From Malaciobacter halophilus (GTDB taxonomy: Bacteria > Campylobacterota > Campylobacteria > Campylobacterales > Arcobacteraceae): DNA of 44,690 nt. The notes under the pieces were generated by a model. That model was not told the origin of the DNA. It saw only the letters and a list, made by a program, of their open reading frames with translations, and made no database searches. The stretch is taken from NCBI RefSeq assembly GCF_002837275.1, contig NZ_NXIF01000010.1, positions 1 through 44,690 on the forward strand, given 5' to 3'. Both the position numbers and the translations under genes were made by a program. Below are positions 18,727 through 27,503 of this stretch, piece by piece; the first letter of the stretch is position 1; every line of letters begins with the position of its first letter.

Positions 18727-19503
18727 TTATTTACTTATAAAAAGTGTTCCACTACTATGATTTTCATTATACAAAAAGTCATAAGCATTTGTTAAATCAA
18801 AACCTGAAGATAAATACATAGGAATATTTCTATTCATTAAAAAATGTGCTGCTTTTAATTTAGTTACAATTCCACCTGTTGCAAATTCTGAGTTTGGAGT
18901 ATGAACCATATGTAGCTCATTATCTTCAATATTTGTAACAATTTTTTGCATTTTAGCATCCATTTCAACTCTTGGATTTTTATCATAATAACCATCAATA
19001 TCAGATAAGATAGCTAACAAATCTGCATTAAAATAGTATGCAACATGAGCTGCAAGTTGGTCATTGTCTCCAAAAAGTAGCTCATCATTTGCTATTACAT
19101 CATTTTCATTTATAATTGGTACTATATTATTTGAAAGAAGTATTTCCATTACATTTTGTGCATTCTTTGTTCTTTTTCTTGAATCAAAATCATTTTCAAT
19201 AAAAAGCATTTGTGCACACTTAATATCATGTTCTCTAAATCTTTTTTTATAATGCTTCATCAACAATGGTTGCCCAATTGCTGCTAAAGCTTGTCTATTT
19301 GCTATTTGTGTTTTATCCAATTGAAGTTTAGTATTTCCAGCACCAACAGCACCAGAACTTACTAAAATAACTTCATATTTTTTATCATTTTTTAATTTTG
19401 CAATAAAGTCAACTAAATTAGTTAATCTTTCTAAAGCTAATTCATTATTTTGAGTTAAAACAGCAGTTCCAACTTTAATAACTACTCTTTTCTTTTCTTT
19501 CAT
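18727..19503 (-). CDS. proB: Glutamate 5-kinase, short form without PUA domain
   Basis: First enzyme of proline synthesis: phosphorylates glutamate. The 258 residues contain the amino-acid-kinase fold only: [10 protein letters not shown] (8-17), VSSGAVGAG (48-56), PIINENDVI (about 133-141) and FGDNDQLAA. The PUA domain of the 367-residue E. coli enzyme is missing, as in other Campylobacterota; in E. coli, removal of PUA weakens but does not abolish proline inhibition, so regulation may be altered. Its ATG overlaps the obgE stop by 4 bases. Confidence 0.95.
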   Translation of the reverse strand: MKEKKRVVIKVGTAVLTQNNELALERLTNLVDFIAKLKNDKKYEVILVSSGAVGAGNTKLQLDKTQIANRQALAAIGQPLLMKHYKKRFREHDIKCAQMLFIENDFDSRKRTKNAQNVMEILLSNNIVPIINENDVIANDELLFGDNDQLAAHVAYYFNADLLAILSDIDGYYDKNPRVEMDAKMQKIVTNIEDNELHMVHTPNSEFATGGIVTKLKAAHFLMNRNIPMYLSSGFDLTNAYDFLYNENHSSGTLFISK

Positions 19504-20591
19504 TTACTTTGTCCTAAAAGCTCATAAAGTGCATATCCAATTGATTTTGTATTCATATGTGTTACTGAAGATATTGGTAAAATAAAAAATGGTTTTGTAT
19601 TATCAAATCTTGACATAGTTAAATCTTGTACATAATAAGGTAATTTTTTATCAAAACCAAATTCATTATTATTTGAAATTTCTAAATCTAATTCTTTGAT
19701 AAATTCACTTATATCTTTTTGTAAATCTTCACCATAATATGCATCTGTTTTTGTTAAAGCAATAGCATAATTTCTTCCACTTAATTCAACAGAGAATTTC
19801 TTTAACTCCTCTTTTAAAACAAAAAACTGCTCACTTATTGTTCTATGATTTGATACATCAATTGTAAAAAGAAGTGTTTTTGTTCTTTCAATATGTTTTA
19901 AAAACTCTATTCCAAGACCTCTTCCTTCACTTGCTCCATCAATAATTCCTGGAATATCAGCCATTACAAAAGAGTTATATTCCCCTACTTCTACTACACC
20001 AAGTTTTGGAGTTAATGTTGTAAATTCATAATTTGCGATTTCTGGTTCTGCATTTGAAAGAGTAGAAATTAACGTAGATTTTCCAACATTTGGATAACCA
20101 ACCAATCCTACATCAGCAATAAGCTTTAACTCTAATTTAATCTCTTTAGTAATTCCAGGTAAACCTGGTTGAAAATAAGTAGGTCTTTGATTTCTTGAAT
20201 TTTTAAAGTGAACATTTCCTAATCCACCTTTTCCACCTTCTAAAAACTTAACCTTTTTACCTTCTTCTACTAAATCTAACAAAACTTCATTTGTTTGTGC
20301 ATCTATTACTTGAGTTCCAGGAGGTACAGTAAGTGTAAGTGCGGGTGCTGATTTTCCTGTCATATTTCGCCCCATACCTTGCTTTCCATTCTCAGCTTTA
20401 AGTACAGTTCTTCCTTTATACCAAGATAAAGTATCAGTGTTATTATCTACTAAAAAGTAAACATCTCCACCTTTTCCTCCATCTCCTCCATCAGGACCAC
20501 CTTTTACTACAAATTTCTCTCTTCTAAAAGAGGCACAACCTTGCCCACCTTTTCCAGATGAAACTTTAAATTTTACACTATCTATAAACAC
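19500..20591 (-). CDS. obgE: GTPase Obg (CgtA)
   Basis: Essential ribosome-associated GTPase for 50S assembly and stress control. The 363 residues show the glycine-rich Obg fold (1-158, with [17 protein letters not shown] and [14 protein letters not shown]), and the G domain with GYPNVGKST (165-173), the DIPG switch and TKTD. It follows rplU-rpmA, the widely conserved arrangement, but a strong hairpin lies in the 79-base gap after rpmA, so only part of the ribosomal protein transcription may reach it. Confidence 0.97.
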   Translation of the reverse strand: MFIDSVKFKVSSGKGGQGCASFRREKFVVKGGPDGGDGGKGGDVYFLVDNNTDTLSWYKGRTVLKAENGKQGMGRNMTGKSAPALTLTVPPGTQVIDAQTNEVLLDLVEEGKKVKFLEGGKGGLGNVHFKNSRNQRPTYFQPGLPGITKEIKLELKLIADVGLVGYPNVGKSTLISTLSNAEPEIANYEFTTLTPKLGVVEVGEYNSFVMADIPGIIDGASEGRGLGIEFLKHIERTKTLLFTIDVSNHRTISEQFFVLKEELKKFSVELSGRNYAIALTKTDAYYGEDLQKDISEFIKELDLEISNNNEFGFDKKLPYYVQDLTMSRFDNTKPFFILPISSVTHMNTKSIGYALYELLGQSK

Positions 20592-20608
20592 TTTTTTCTC
20601 CTAAAACT

Positions 20609-20640
20609 AAAAAAGGGTGTAGGCAAAGCCATACACCCTC
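20609..20640 (-). terminator. Rho-independent terminator between rpmA and obgE
   Basis: On the minus strand GGGTGTATGGC pairs with GCCTACACCC around TTT, followed directly by six T. This is the clearest GC-rich terminator in the window. As obgE starts 18 bases later without a visible promoter, partial readthrough (attenuation) is likely. Confidence 0.85.
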
Positions 20641-20670
20641 TTAAAAAAACAGTTAATACTTCAAAAATTC

Positions 20671-20925
20671 TTATGAAGCGTATACTGATACTTTTTTTCT
20701 TTTTTTATCTTTAACTTCGAACTTAACTACACCGTCAATTAAAGAGTAGATTGTATGGTCTTTACCAATTCCTACATTTTCTCCAACGTGTACTTTTGTT
20801 CCTCTTTGTCTTACGATGATATTACCAGCTCTTACTGTCTCACCACCAAATTTTTTAACACCAAGTCTTTTCCCAGCTGAATCTCTATTATTCTGTGTAC
20901 TACCTTGACCTTTCTTGTGAGCCAT
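20671..20925 (-). CDS. rpmA: 50S ribosomal protein L27
   Basis: 84-residue L27. It begins [23 protein letters not shown] directly with the mature-type sequence, so no cleavable N-terminal extension of the Firmicutes kind is present. Contains the [11 protein letters not shown] core. It follows rplU by 17 bases with an AAGGAG-type ribosome binding site. Confidence 0.98.
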   Translation of the reverse strand: MAHKKGQGSTQNNRDSAGKRLGVKKFGGETVRAGNIIVRQRGTKVHVGENVGIGKDHTIYSLIDGVVKFEVKDKKRKKVSVYAS

Positions 20926-20942
20926 TGTTTATCTCCTTAAAA

Positions 20943-21260
20943 TTATGCAGCGATTTTAGTAATTTTAATTTTTGTGAAGCTTTTTCTAAAACCTCTTTTT
21001 AATTTACTATCTTTTCTTCTTCTTTTTTTGTAAATGATAACTTTTTTATCTCTATTTACACCAGTACCATCAAGTAATACTTCTGCTTCAACTTTTGCAG
21101 ATGAAACAGCATCACCAGTTTTAAGTTCTCCGTCATTTACTGCAAGAACATCAGAAATTTCTAAAGTTTCTTTTGCAGCTTTTCCTAAATAATCTACATC
21201 TAGGATATCACCTTCTTGAACTTTATATTGCTTACCAGCACATTTAATAATTGCGTACAT
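20943..21260 (-). CDS. rplU: 50S ribosomal protein L21
   Basis: 105-residue L21 with the N-terminal [18 protein letters not shown] and the C-terminal [21 protein letters not shown] signature. First gene of rplU-rpmA-obgE-proB-fmt. The 101-base upstream gap includes TATAAG on the minus strand (about 21307-21312) as a possible -10. Confidence 0.98.
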   Translation of the reverse strand: MYAIIKCAGKQYKVQEGDILDVDYLGKAAKETLEISDVLAVNDGELKTGDAVSSAKVEAEVLLDGTGVNRDKKVIIYKKRRRKDSKLKRGFRKSFTKIKITKIAA

Positions 21261-21346
21261 TCTTTATCCTCTAACTATCTATATCTATCAAATACGTATT
21301 TTTTTGTGAAGCGAAATACTATCTTATATTAGTTTAAACTTTGTTT

Positions 21347-21360
21347 AAGCGAAATCGCTT
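21347..21360 (-). terminator. Small hairpin after ridA
   Basis: AAGCGATTTCGCTT on the minus strand is a perfect six-pair hairpin immediately after the ridA stop. It lacks a clean T run after it, so termination is uncertain. Confidence 0.3.
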
Positions 21361-21361
21361 T

Positions 21362-21745
21362 TTATTGATAATCGTATGGTAATGCGATTACATCCATCTC
21401 TACAAGTACATTTTTTGGTAGTGTTTTAACAGCTACTGTACTTCTTGCAGGCTTGTGTTCACCGAATGCTTCGGCATATAATACATTTACTATACCAAAA
21501 TCATCCATATTTTCTAAATAAATTGTAACTTTTATAACTCTATCCATACTACTTTGTGAATCTTCAAGTAACATTCTTAGATTTTCTAATACTTGTCTTG
21601 TCTGTTTTTTTATATCTCTTTCAACTAATTCACCATCTGTTTTTAAAGGAATTTGTCCTGATGTATAAATTAATCCATTTGCTTTTACTGCTTGTGAATA
21701 AGGTCCAATCGCTGCTGGAACTCTATTGGTATGTAAAAACTCCAT
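21362..21745 (-). CDS. ridA: RidA family enamine/imine deaminase
   Basis: Small cytoplasmic trimeric protein that hydrolyses reactive enamines from pyridoxal-dependent enzymes such as threonine dehydratase. The 127 residues match the family. IGPYSQAVKANGLIYTSGQIP (about 17-37, shown in part), YAEAFG and ARSTVAV with the key Arg that binds the substrate carboxylate are present, followed by LVEMDVIAL. It starts 46 bases after dnaG and has its own ribosome binding sequence GAGGAAG. Confidence 0.93.
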   Translation of the reverse strand: MEFLHTNRVPAAIGPYSQAVKANGLIYTSGQIPLKTDGELVERDIKKQTRQVLENLRMLLEDSQSSMDRVIKVTIYLENMDDFGIVNVLYAEAFGEHKPARSTVAVKTLPKNVLVEMDVIALPYDYQ

Positions 21746-21791
21746 TTTTCTTCCTCTGTAATTTTTCAGACATTTTACATAAAAAAACTAT

Positions 21792-23444
21792 TTATTTCAA
21801 TAAATCAATATCAAAACTAACTAATTTACCTTTTTTTAGTTGTGAAATGTTGTCTTTTAGTTTTCTTATTATATTCGCTTTTTTTCTAAATTCAATATCT
21901 TTTTGATAAAGTATTTTATTTAAATATTTTGAATAAAACTTTATAAGTAAAATCAAAAGTTCTCGTTCTAATCTTTCATCATCATAGTTTTCTAATCTTT
22001 CATTTAAAATAATTGCATTTAAAGAAGGATTATTTATATCTTCTAAAAGAGTTTCAAACTCCAAATTATGATATTCAAACATGGAAGCATCTACTAAGTC
22101 TAAAACTAAATCTAATCTTGAAGGCTTTTCTAAAATTGCTTTAATAATACATAATTCTGCAATATCTATTTTTGTTGCATCATTATTAAACTTTACTCTT
22201 GAATTATCATTTGTTACTTTTACTAAATTTTCTCTAATATTTAATTTTTGAGCAATGTATCTTTTGTATTCATCTTGATAAAGCATACTTAAACTTTTTA
22301 AATAATCATTTGCTTCTTTTAATGCTTTTTGTTTTTGCATTGGATCATTTATTTCATACTTTTGAATAATATAATCAATAGCAAAAGAGATAAATGAAGA
22401 TGGTGAAGTAAAAATAGTATTCAATTTTTCAATTTGTCCATCTTTTACCATATCAGCAGGGTCAAGTCCTTCATCAAAAATAACTACTCCACCTTCAAAT
22501 TCACTTTGACTTAACATCACAGAAGCTTTAAAAGCAGCATTTAATCCTGCTTTATCTCCATCATAAGCAACTATAACCTTTGGTTCACCTCTTCTTAAAA
22601 TTGGCAAGTGTTCTTTAGTTAAAGCAGTACCCAATGTTGCAACAGCTGTGTTAAAACCTGCTTGATGAAGCATTATTACATCTAAATACCCTTCAGTTAC
22701 AATAATCCTATTTTTTTTATAGATATTCTCTTTTGCAATATTGTATCCATACAAAAGTTTTGATTTATTAAAAAGTTTTGTTTGAGGAGAGTTTACATAT
22801 TTTGCACTATGACCTGTTATAGTTCTTCCACCAAAACCTACAATTTTTCCATTTAATCCATATATAGGAAAAGTAATTCTTTCTATAAATCTAGAGTATA
22901 ACCCATTTTGTCCTGAATCTATAACTCCTAAATCCTTTGCATCTGCAAGATTTAAAAAATTATTTTTTAAGTAGTTTATTGTTTCAAAAGATTTTGGGGC
23001 ATAGCCTATTTCAAACTTTTCAATAGAAAATTCTGAAATTCCTCTACTTTTTATATAATCTTTTGCAACTTTATTATTTGCAAAAAGTTTTTGATAATAT
23101 TGATTAACACTTTCTAAAACTTTTAAATCTTGTTTTGGTTTATTATTTGTATTATCATATGTTAAAGTAACATTATACATCGAAGCTAGTTTTTCTAAGG
23201 CTTCAGGATAAGTTAGTTTCTCATACTCCATGACAAACTTTATTGCATCTCCTCCCGCACCACAACCAAAGCAATGATATATCTGCTTTGCAGGACTTAC
23301 TACAAAAGAAGGTGTGTCTTCTCCATGAAAGGGACAACAAGCTTTAAAGTTAGCTCCTGATTTTTTTAATTCAAGTGATTGGGAAATTACATCTACAATT
23401 TCAATATGGTTTTTTAAGTTGTCAATAGATTCTTTAGTTATCAT
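21792..23444 (-). CDS. dnaG: DNA primase
   Basis: Makes RNA primers at the replication fork. From the chosen ATG the product is 550 residues. The N-terminal zinc ribbon uses Cys37, His40, Cys58 and Cys61; the TOPRIM core shows VTEGYLDVIML and VAYDGDKAG; a short C-terminal helical part replaces the longer DnaB-binding domain of E. coli (581). A start further upstream at 23501 would add residues unlike the family and would run through the promoter. The ATG lies six bases after a TATAAT with no Shine-Dalgarno, suggesting a leaderless transcript. Confidence 0.95.
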   Translation of the reverse strand: MITKESIDNLKNHIEIVDVISQSLELKKSGANFKACCPFHGEDTPSFVVSPAKQIYHCFGCGAGGDAIKFVMEYEKLTYPEALEKLASMYNVTLTYDNTNNKPKQDLKVLESVNQYYQKLFANNKVAKDYIKSRGISEFSIEKFEIGYAPKSFETINYLKNNFLNLADAKDLGVIDSGQNGLYSRFIERITFPIYGLNGKIVGFGGRTITGHSAKYVNSPQTKLFNKSKLLYGYNIAKENIYKKNRIIVTEGYLDVIMLHQAGFNTAVATLGTALTKEHLPILRRGEPKVIVAYDGDKAGLNAAFKASVMLSQSEFEGGVVIFDEGLDPADMVKDGQIEKLNTIFTSPSSFISFAIDYIIQKYEINDPMQKQKALKEANDYLKSLSMLYQDEYKRYIAQKLNIRENLVKVTNDNSRVKFNNDATKIDIAELCIIKAILEKPSRLDLVLDLVDASMFEYHNLEFETLLEDINNPSLNAIILNERLENYDDERLERELLILLIKFYSKYLNKILYQKDIEFRKKANIIRKLKDNISQLKKGKLVSFDIDLLK

Positions 23445-23450
23445 GGCAAA

Positions 23451-23456
23451 ATTATA
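23451..23456 (-). promoter_or_regulatory. -10 element giving a probable leaderless dnaG mRNA
   Basis: TATAAT on the minus strand followed by six bases and the dnaG ATG. The spacing is the same as at birA and puts the transcription start at the initiation codon. Confidence 0.5.
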
Positions 23457-23484
23457 CACTTTTATTATTTTATATGTGCTTTTA

Positions 23485-23493
23485 TGGTAAAAT
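23485..23493 (+). promoter_or_regulatory. Extended -10 promoter for the lapB-like/rnhA/rnc/aroC operon
   Basis: TGGTAAAAT, the TGn-extended form, about 28 bases before the TTG start at 23521. It is divergent from the dnaG -10, 30 bases away. Confidence 0.5.
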
Positions 23494-23520
23494 AATAACA
23501 TTTTATGAAAAAGGTATTGA

Positions 23521-24570
23521 TTGGACAGTATAGTTTTAGACTACAGAGATCCACTATTTAGTGTAATTATATTTTTTACTTTAATTTTCCTAATCTCTTT
23601 TATTACTTATTCTTTTGGTTTATACAAAGAGAAAAATGCACGAAAAGATTATAGAAAATTGCTTAATCGTTTCGAATTAGGAAAGCTAAAAGAAGAGGAT
23701 TATGTACATCTGTATAAAACTTATAACTTACCATTTGATTCAATAATATTACTTGCCTCAAGTTTTTTACATAAAGGTGATTATAATAAAGCCATTTCAG
23801 TCTATCTTGCGCTACTTGAACATGTAACAGATAGAGTAAAGAAAGAAGAGCTTTTAGAGTTACTAGGTTCAACATATTTTAAAGGTGGCTTCTTACAAAG
23901 GTCAAAAGAGATATATTTGAAAATCTTAAAATTTTCACCTAGAAATGAAAATGCATTAAAACATCTTCTTATAATAAATGAAAAGCTTAAAGAGTATGAT
24001 AAAGCTTTAGAAGTTATTGAAGCTTTAGATGAATTAGAGATTGATACAATTAGAGAAAGAATATATGTTGAAACATTAAGAATATTAAATAATACTGAAC
24101 TTACATATGAAGATAAGACAGATAAACTATACTCATTTTATAAAATGAATCATATAATAGAAAGACTTTTTGTACAATACTTAATCCAATACAATAAAGA
24201 GTTTCTATGGAGTCATATTGATGAGTTTGACGTTACAAAATTTATTGATTTATTATGGTATTTAGATTTTAATGATATAGATTTTGACGCAGTTTCAAAT
24301 AATGAACAACTAAATCAAATCTATAATGCAAAAGGATACTTACAAACTTGTAATCATAGTAGTGATTTTGTTTTTGATATATTAATTGCTTTAAATAAAC
24401 ATGAACATAAAATTCCTGTTACATTAGATTTTGAATTTATTTGTACTTCATGTAAACACATACACCCTATTTATGAATCTAGGTGTCCTCATTGTCATAA
24501 TATCTTAACTTATAAAATAAAACATAATTTAGCTAAGGACTTAAATGAAAGAAATCAATCTTTACAGTGA
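23521..24570 (+). CDS. LapB/YciM-like membrane-anchored TPR protein with zinc ribbon
   Basis: 349 residues: one N-terminal membrane helix (about 12-33), TPR-type helices (about 75-290, e.g. HKGDYNKAISVYLALL, KGGFLQRSKEIYLKIL, LKEYDKALEVIEAL) and a C-terminal metal site with Cys308/Cys311 and Cys322/Cys325 (CTSC and CPHC). This order is that of LapB, which in E. coli steers FtsH-dependent turnover of LpxC to balance lipopolysaccharide. Whether it does so here is inference. Start is TTG, the first codon after an in-frame stop, with AAGG six bases upstream. The end overlaps rnhA by 26 bases. Confidence 0.75.
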   Translation: MDSIVLDYRDPLFSVIIFFTLIFLISFITYSFGLYKEKNARKDYRKLLNRFELGKLKEEDYVHLYKTYNLPFDSIILLASSFLHKGDYNKAISVYLALLEHVTDRVKKEELLELLGSTYFKGGFLQRSKEIYLKILKFSPRNENALKHLLIINEKLKEYDKALEVIEALDELEIDTIRERIYVETLRILNNTELTYEDKTDKLYSFYKMNHIIERLFVQYLIQYNKEFLWSHIDEFDVTKFIDLLWYLDFNDIDFDAVSNNEQLNQIYNAKGYLQTCNHSSDFVFDILIALNKHEHKIPVTLDFEFICTSCKHIHPIYESRCPHCHNILTYKIKHNLAKDLNERNQSLQ

Positions 24571-24997
24571 TGGTTCAAGTTTAGGAAATCCTGGACCTGG
24601 TGGATGGGGAACTATTCTTGAATATAAAGGTAAAGAAAAAGAGTTTTGTGGAGGTGAGTATAATACCACTAATAACAAAATGGAATTAGTAGGTGTTATA
24701 GAAGGTCTTAAAGCTTTAAAAGAGCCATGCATTGTAAATGTAATATCTGACTCTACTTATGTAGTAAAGGCTATAAATGAATGGTTAGAAGGTTGGATAA
24801 AAAATAATTGGAAAACTGCTTCTAAAAAGCCTGTAAAAAATGTAGAACTTTGGCAAGAGTATATAAAAGTTTCAAAACCACACAAAATTAATGCTTTTTG
24901 GGTAAAAGGCCACGCAGGGCATGAGCATAATGAAAGATGTGATATACTAGCAAGAGAATTTGCAGAAAATTTAAAAATTAAAGGGGAAAAAATATGA
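24545..24997 (+). CDS. rnhA: Ribonuclease HI
   Basis: Degrades RNA in RNA:DNA hybrids. The 150 residues show the active-site acids in context: [15 protein letters not shown] (Asp8), NNKMELVG (Glu48 region), VISDSTYVV (Asp70 region) and [12 protein letters not shown] (Asp at the end). It starts inside the end of the lapB-like gene and overlaps rnc by 4 bases, so the operon is tightly coupled. A second RNase H (type II) is encoded at 42700. Confidence 0.96.
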   Translation: MKEINLYSDGSSLGNPGPGGWGTILEYKGKEKEFCGGEYNTTNNKMELVGVIEGLKALKEPCIVNVISDSTYVVKAINEWLEGWIKNNWKTASKKPVKNVELWQEYIKVSKPHKINAFWVKGHAGHEHNERCDILAREFAENLKIKGEKI

Positions 24998-25671
24998 GTG
25001 ATTACTCAAAATTAGAAAAGTGTTTGGGTTATCAGTTTAAAAACAAGGATCTGATAATCGAAGCACTTACGCATAAAAGTTTAAAGAAACCATACAATAA
25101 TGAAAGATTAGAGTTTCTTGGAGATGCTGTATTAAACTTAATTGTTGGAGAATATTTATATAAAAATTTTCCAAATTCAAATGAAGGTGAACTTTCAAAA
25201 ATAAGAGCTTCTTTAGTAAATGAAACAGGTTTTACAAAACTTGCAAATGAGATAAAATTAGGTGAATATATCTTTATTTCAACGGCTGAAGAGAGAAATA
25301 AAGGAAGAACAAAAGCTTCTATTCTTTCAGATGCTTTTGAAGCAATCATGGGTGCTATTTATTTAGAGTCAGGACTTGATACTTTAAAACCTATTATTCT
25401 TGAACTTTTAGAAAAATCATATGATAAAATAAATCTTGATGTTCTTTTTAGTGATTATAAAACAGCATTACAAGAGATTACACAAGCAGAGTTTGGAACT
25501 ATACCTGAATACAAAATCGAAGGTTCTTATGGGCCTGACCATAAAAAAGAGTTTGAAGTATCAATTTGGATTGATGGTAAAAAATATGGGCAAGCAAGAG
25601 GAAAAAGTAAAAAGCTTGCTCAACAAGCTGTTGCAAAAATTGCAATTGACCAATTTAAAGGCACAGCATAA
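24994..25671 (+). CDS. rnc: Ribonuclease III
   Basis: Double-strand RNA endonuclease for rRNA and mRNA processing. The 225 residues include the signature [11 protein letters not shown] (36-46), the second acid cluster [14 protein letters not shown], and a double-stranded RNA binding domain (about 150-225, ending in [15 protein letters not shown]). Between rnhA and aroC, with a one-base overlap to aroC. Confidence 0.97.
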   Translation: MSDYSKLEKCLGYQFKNKDLIIEALTHKSLKKPYNNERLEFLGDAVLNLIVGEYLYKNFPNSNEGELSKIRASLVNETGFTKLANEIKLGEYIFISTAEERNKGRTKASILSDAFEAIMGAIYLESGLDTLKPIILELLEKSYDKINLDVLFSDYKTALQEITQAEFGTIPEYKIEGSYGPDHKKEFEVSIWIDGKKYGQARGKSKKLAQQAVAKIAIDQFKGTA

Positions 25672-26747
25672 TGAATACATTTGGTCATAGATTTAGATTT
25701 ACAACTTTTGGAGAAAGCCATGGTAAAGCTTTAGGCTGTGTAGTAGATGGAGTTCCAGCAGGTATAAAAATTGATGAAGAGTTTATTCAAAATGAAATGA
25801 ATAGAAGAAAACCTGGACAAAACAAATATGCAACAGCTAGAAAAGAGAGTGATAGTGTAGAGATTTTAAGTGGTGTATTTGAAGGGCTTACAACAGGAAC
25901 TCCTATATCAATGATAATCTTTAATGAAAATCAAAAAAGTCGTGATTACTCTAATGTTAAAGACCTTTTTAGACCAGGTCATGCTGATTATACATATTTT
26001 AATAAATATGGTATTAGAGATTATAGAGGTGGAGGAAGAAGTAGTGCAAGAGAAACAGCAGCAAGAGTTGCAGCTGGTGCAATTGCAAAACTTTTACTAA
26101 AACAGCTAGATATTGAAGTTAAAAGTGGTATTTGTGAAATTGATGGTATAAAAGCAACAAACTTTGATTTTTCAAATGTTCAAAACTCTGAAATTTATGC
26201 ATTAGATAAAGAGGTAGAACAAAAACAAAAAGATGCAATTTTAAATGCAAAAAACTCACATAATAGTGTTGGGGGAGTAGCTTTAATAAAAGTTACTAAC
26301 TGTCCAGCAGGTCTTGGAGAACCACTTTACTTTAAATTAGATTCACAACTAGCAAATGCAATGATGAGCATAAATGCAGTAAAAGCAATAGATATTGGAG
26401 ATGGTTTTAATTCAGTACAAAATAAAGGCTATGATAATAATGATGAAATTAGAGCCAATGGTTTTAAGTCAAATCATAGTGGAGGAATTTTAGGAGGTAT
26501 ATCTAATTCAGAAGATATAAAATTAAAAGTCTATTTTAAACCAACACCTTCTATTTTTATAAAACAAGAAACAGTCGATATTTATAATAAGGAAGTTGAT
26601 TGTGAACTAAAAGGTAGGCATGACCCTTGTGTTGCAGTAAGAGGTAGCGTTGTTGCTGAGTCTATGACTGCATTAGTAATAGCAGATATGCTACTTTTAA
26701 ATATGAGTTCAAGAATTGATAATATTAAAAAAGTTTATGAAAGATAA
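25671..26747 (+). CDS. aroC: Chorismate synthase
   Basis: Last step of the shikimate pathway, an FMN-dependent lyase. The 358 residues match the family. Signatures: FGESHGKALG (13-22), RPGHADYTYF, and GGRSSARETAARVAAGAIAK, plus DPCVAVRG near the end. It closes the lapB-like/rnhA/rnc/aroC unit; a strong bidirectional terminator lies 58 bases downstream. Confidence 0.98.
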   Translation: MNTFGHRFRFTTFGESHGKALGCVVDGVPAGIKIDEEFIQNEMNRRKPGQNKYATARKESDSVEILSGVFEGLTTGTPISMIIFNENQKSRDYSNVKDLFRPGHADYTYFNKYGIRDYRGGGRSSARETAARVAAGAIAKLLLKQLDIEVKSGICEIDGIKATNFDFSNVQNSEIYALDKEVEQKQKDAILNAKNSHNSVGGVALIKVTNCPAGLGEPLYFKLDSQLANAMMSINAVKAIDIGDGFNSVQNKGYDNNDEIRANGFKSNHSGGILGGISNSEDIKLKVYFKPTPSIFIKQETVDIYNKEVDCELKGRHDPCVAVRGSVVAESMTALVIADMLLLNMSSRIDNIKKVYER

Positions 26748-26804
26748 AGAAAGAAATCTATTTTAATAAGTAAGTTTCAATTTATCTTTTTTATATATAA
26801 TTTC

Positions 26805-26835
26805 AAAAGTACCTCTTTGGTCAAGGGGTACTTTT
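26805..26835. terminator. Bidirectional terminator between aroC and the nifX-like gene
   Basis: AAAAGTACCTCTT pairs with AAGGGGTACTTTT (13 pairs, one G:T) around TGGTC. T runs follow on both strands. It serves aroC (+) and the convergent NifX-like gene (-), whose stop codon lies inside the stem. Confidence 0.85.
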
Positions 26836-27154
26836 ATATTTTTGTTAATTTATCTTGAACAAAATCACTATATAAAGCTAATACTTTTTTTCTATTTTTT
26901 TCTTTAAATATAGAAACTCCAACTTTTTTCAAGTCTTCAACAGGTAAACCAGTAGTATCTGCTGTAACTAAAGCATTAAAACTATTCTTTTTAAATAATT
27001 TAACAATATCCTCATTTCTATTCTCTAACATTTCAACTGAACTAATAGTTTGTCCACTTAAATTTAAAACAGTAAAATAGTTTGCATCTTTAACACTGCT
27101 TGCAACTTCTGACATGTAACTTAGATTTTCAACGGTAGGAAATACAATTCTCAT
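26834..27154 (-). CDS. NifB/NifX-type dinitrogenase iron-molybdenum cofactor family protein
   Basis: 106-residue cytoplasmic single-domain protein of the family that binds Mo/Fe-S precursors: MRIVFPTVENLSYMSEV at the start, then NYFTVLNL, a variable middle, and FNALVTADTTGLPVEDLKKVGVSIF. There is no nif cluster in the window, so a role in nitrogen fixation is not supported; many stand-alone members have unknown functions. The usual His/Cys metal ligands are sparse. It is divergent from a DUF134-NifX fusion gene and shares with it a region with a perfect inverted repeat. Ribosome binding site AAAGG. Confidence 0.75.
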   Translation of the reverse strand: MRIVFPTVENLSYMSEVASSVKDANYFTVLNLSGQTISSVEMLENRNEDIVKLFKKNSFNALVTADTTGLPVEDLKKVGVSIFKEKNRKKVLALYSDFVQDKLTKI

Positions 27155-27188
27155 TTTGTACCTTTAAGTATGATAATTTTATAAAAGG

Positions 27189-27244
27189 ATTTTTGTAAAA
27201 ACTTAATACTTGTTTATATTTATCTAAAAAGTTTTTACAAAAAT
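27189..27244. repeat. Perfect 16-bp inverted repeat, candidate operator
   Basis: ATTTTTGTAAAAACTT (27189-27204) and AAGTTTTTACAAAAAT (27229-27244) are exact reverse complements, 24 bases apart. Each arm is itself nearly palindromic (TTTTTGTAAAAA). It sits just upstream of the plus-strand TATAAT at 27253 and upstream of the minus gene, as an operator for a dimeric or tetrameric regulator would. As RNA it could also form a stem, but it is probably outside both transcripts. Confidence 0.7.
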
Positions 27245-27252
27245 AATGGTGT

Positions 27253-27258
27253 TATAAT
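27253..27258 (+). promoter_or_regulatory. -10 element for the leader or small RNA
   Basis: TATAAT in GTGTTATAATC; predicted start near 27264-27266, at the base of the first hairpin. It lies nine bases past the right arm of the inverted repeat, so a protein on the repeat would touch polymerase. Confidence 0.55.
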
Positions 27259-27261
27259 CTC

Positions 27262-27485
27262 GATTGACCCAAGAGAGGAGTGTTATTTTGTATGTTAGGC
27301 TAGACAACTAAACAAAACGGTCAATCTAATTATATTTGTTAATATATATTCTTCATACTTAACTCTAAAATTAAGTTCAACTAAGAATTAATTTGAGAGA
27401 GCGGGTTCACTTAGTTTATATGAAATTTATATTCACTTCATAAAATTATTACTTTTGAGTTAAGTCATATGTCAAGTATTTTTTT
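27262..27485 (+). ncRNA. Candidate structured RNA (independent small RNA or long leader of the DUF134 gene)
   Basis: Two fold units are visible. Unit A: GATTGACC (27262-27269) pairs with GGTCAATC (27319-27326), with an inner TTTTGT/ACAAAA stem. Unit B: ACTTAACTC...AAAA (27357-27370) pairs with TTTT-GAGTTAAGT (27453-27465), enclosing AACTAAG/CTTAGTT (379-385/410-416) and TATGAA/TTCATA (419-424/437-442): a three-way junction. Seven T follow at 27479-27485. It matches no RNA family I can name; I specifically do not see tmRNA, RNase P, SRP or tRNA signatures. Confidence 0.5.
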
Positions 27486-27503
27486 AAATTTTTAACAAAA
27501 TTA

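Noticed and set aside
23445-23501. Longer DnaG start at 23501
   Set aside because: The added residues are unlike primases and the segment contains the TATAAT promoter element.
27262-27485. tmRNA, RNase P RNA, SRP RNA or a known riboswitch
   Set aside because: None of their hallmark sequences (tRNA-like end, GAGGAAAGTCC-type core, GGAA/AGCAG loop, thiamine or cobalamin boxes) is visible; kept as an unassigned RNA.
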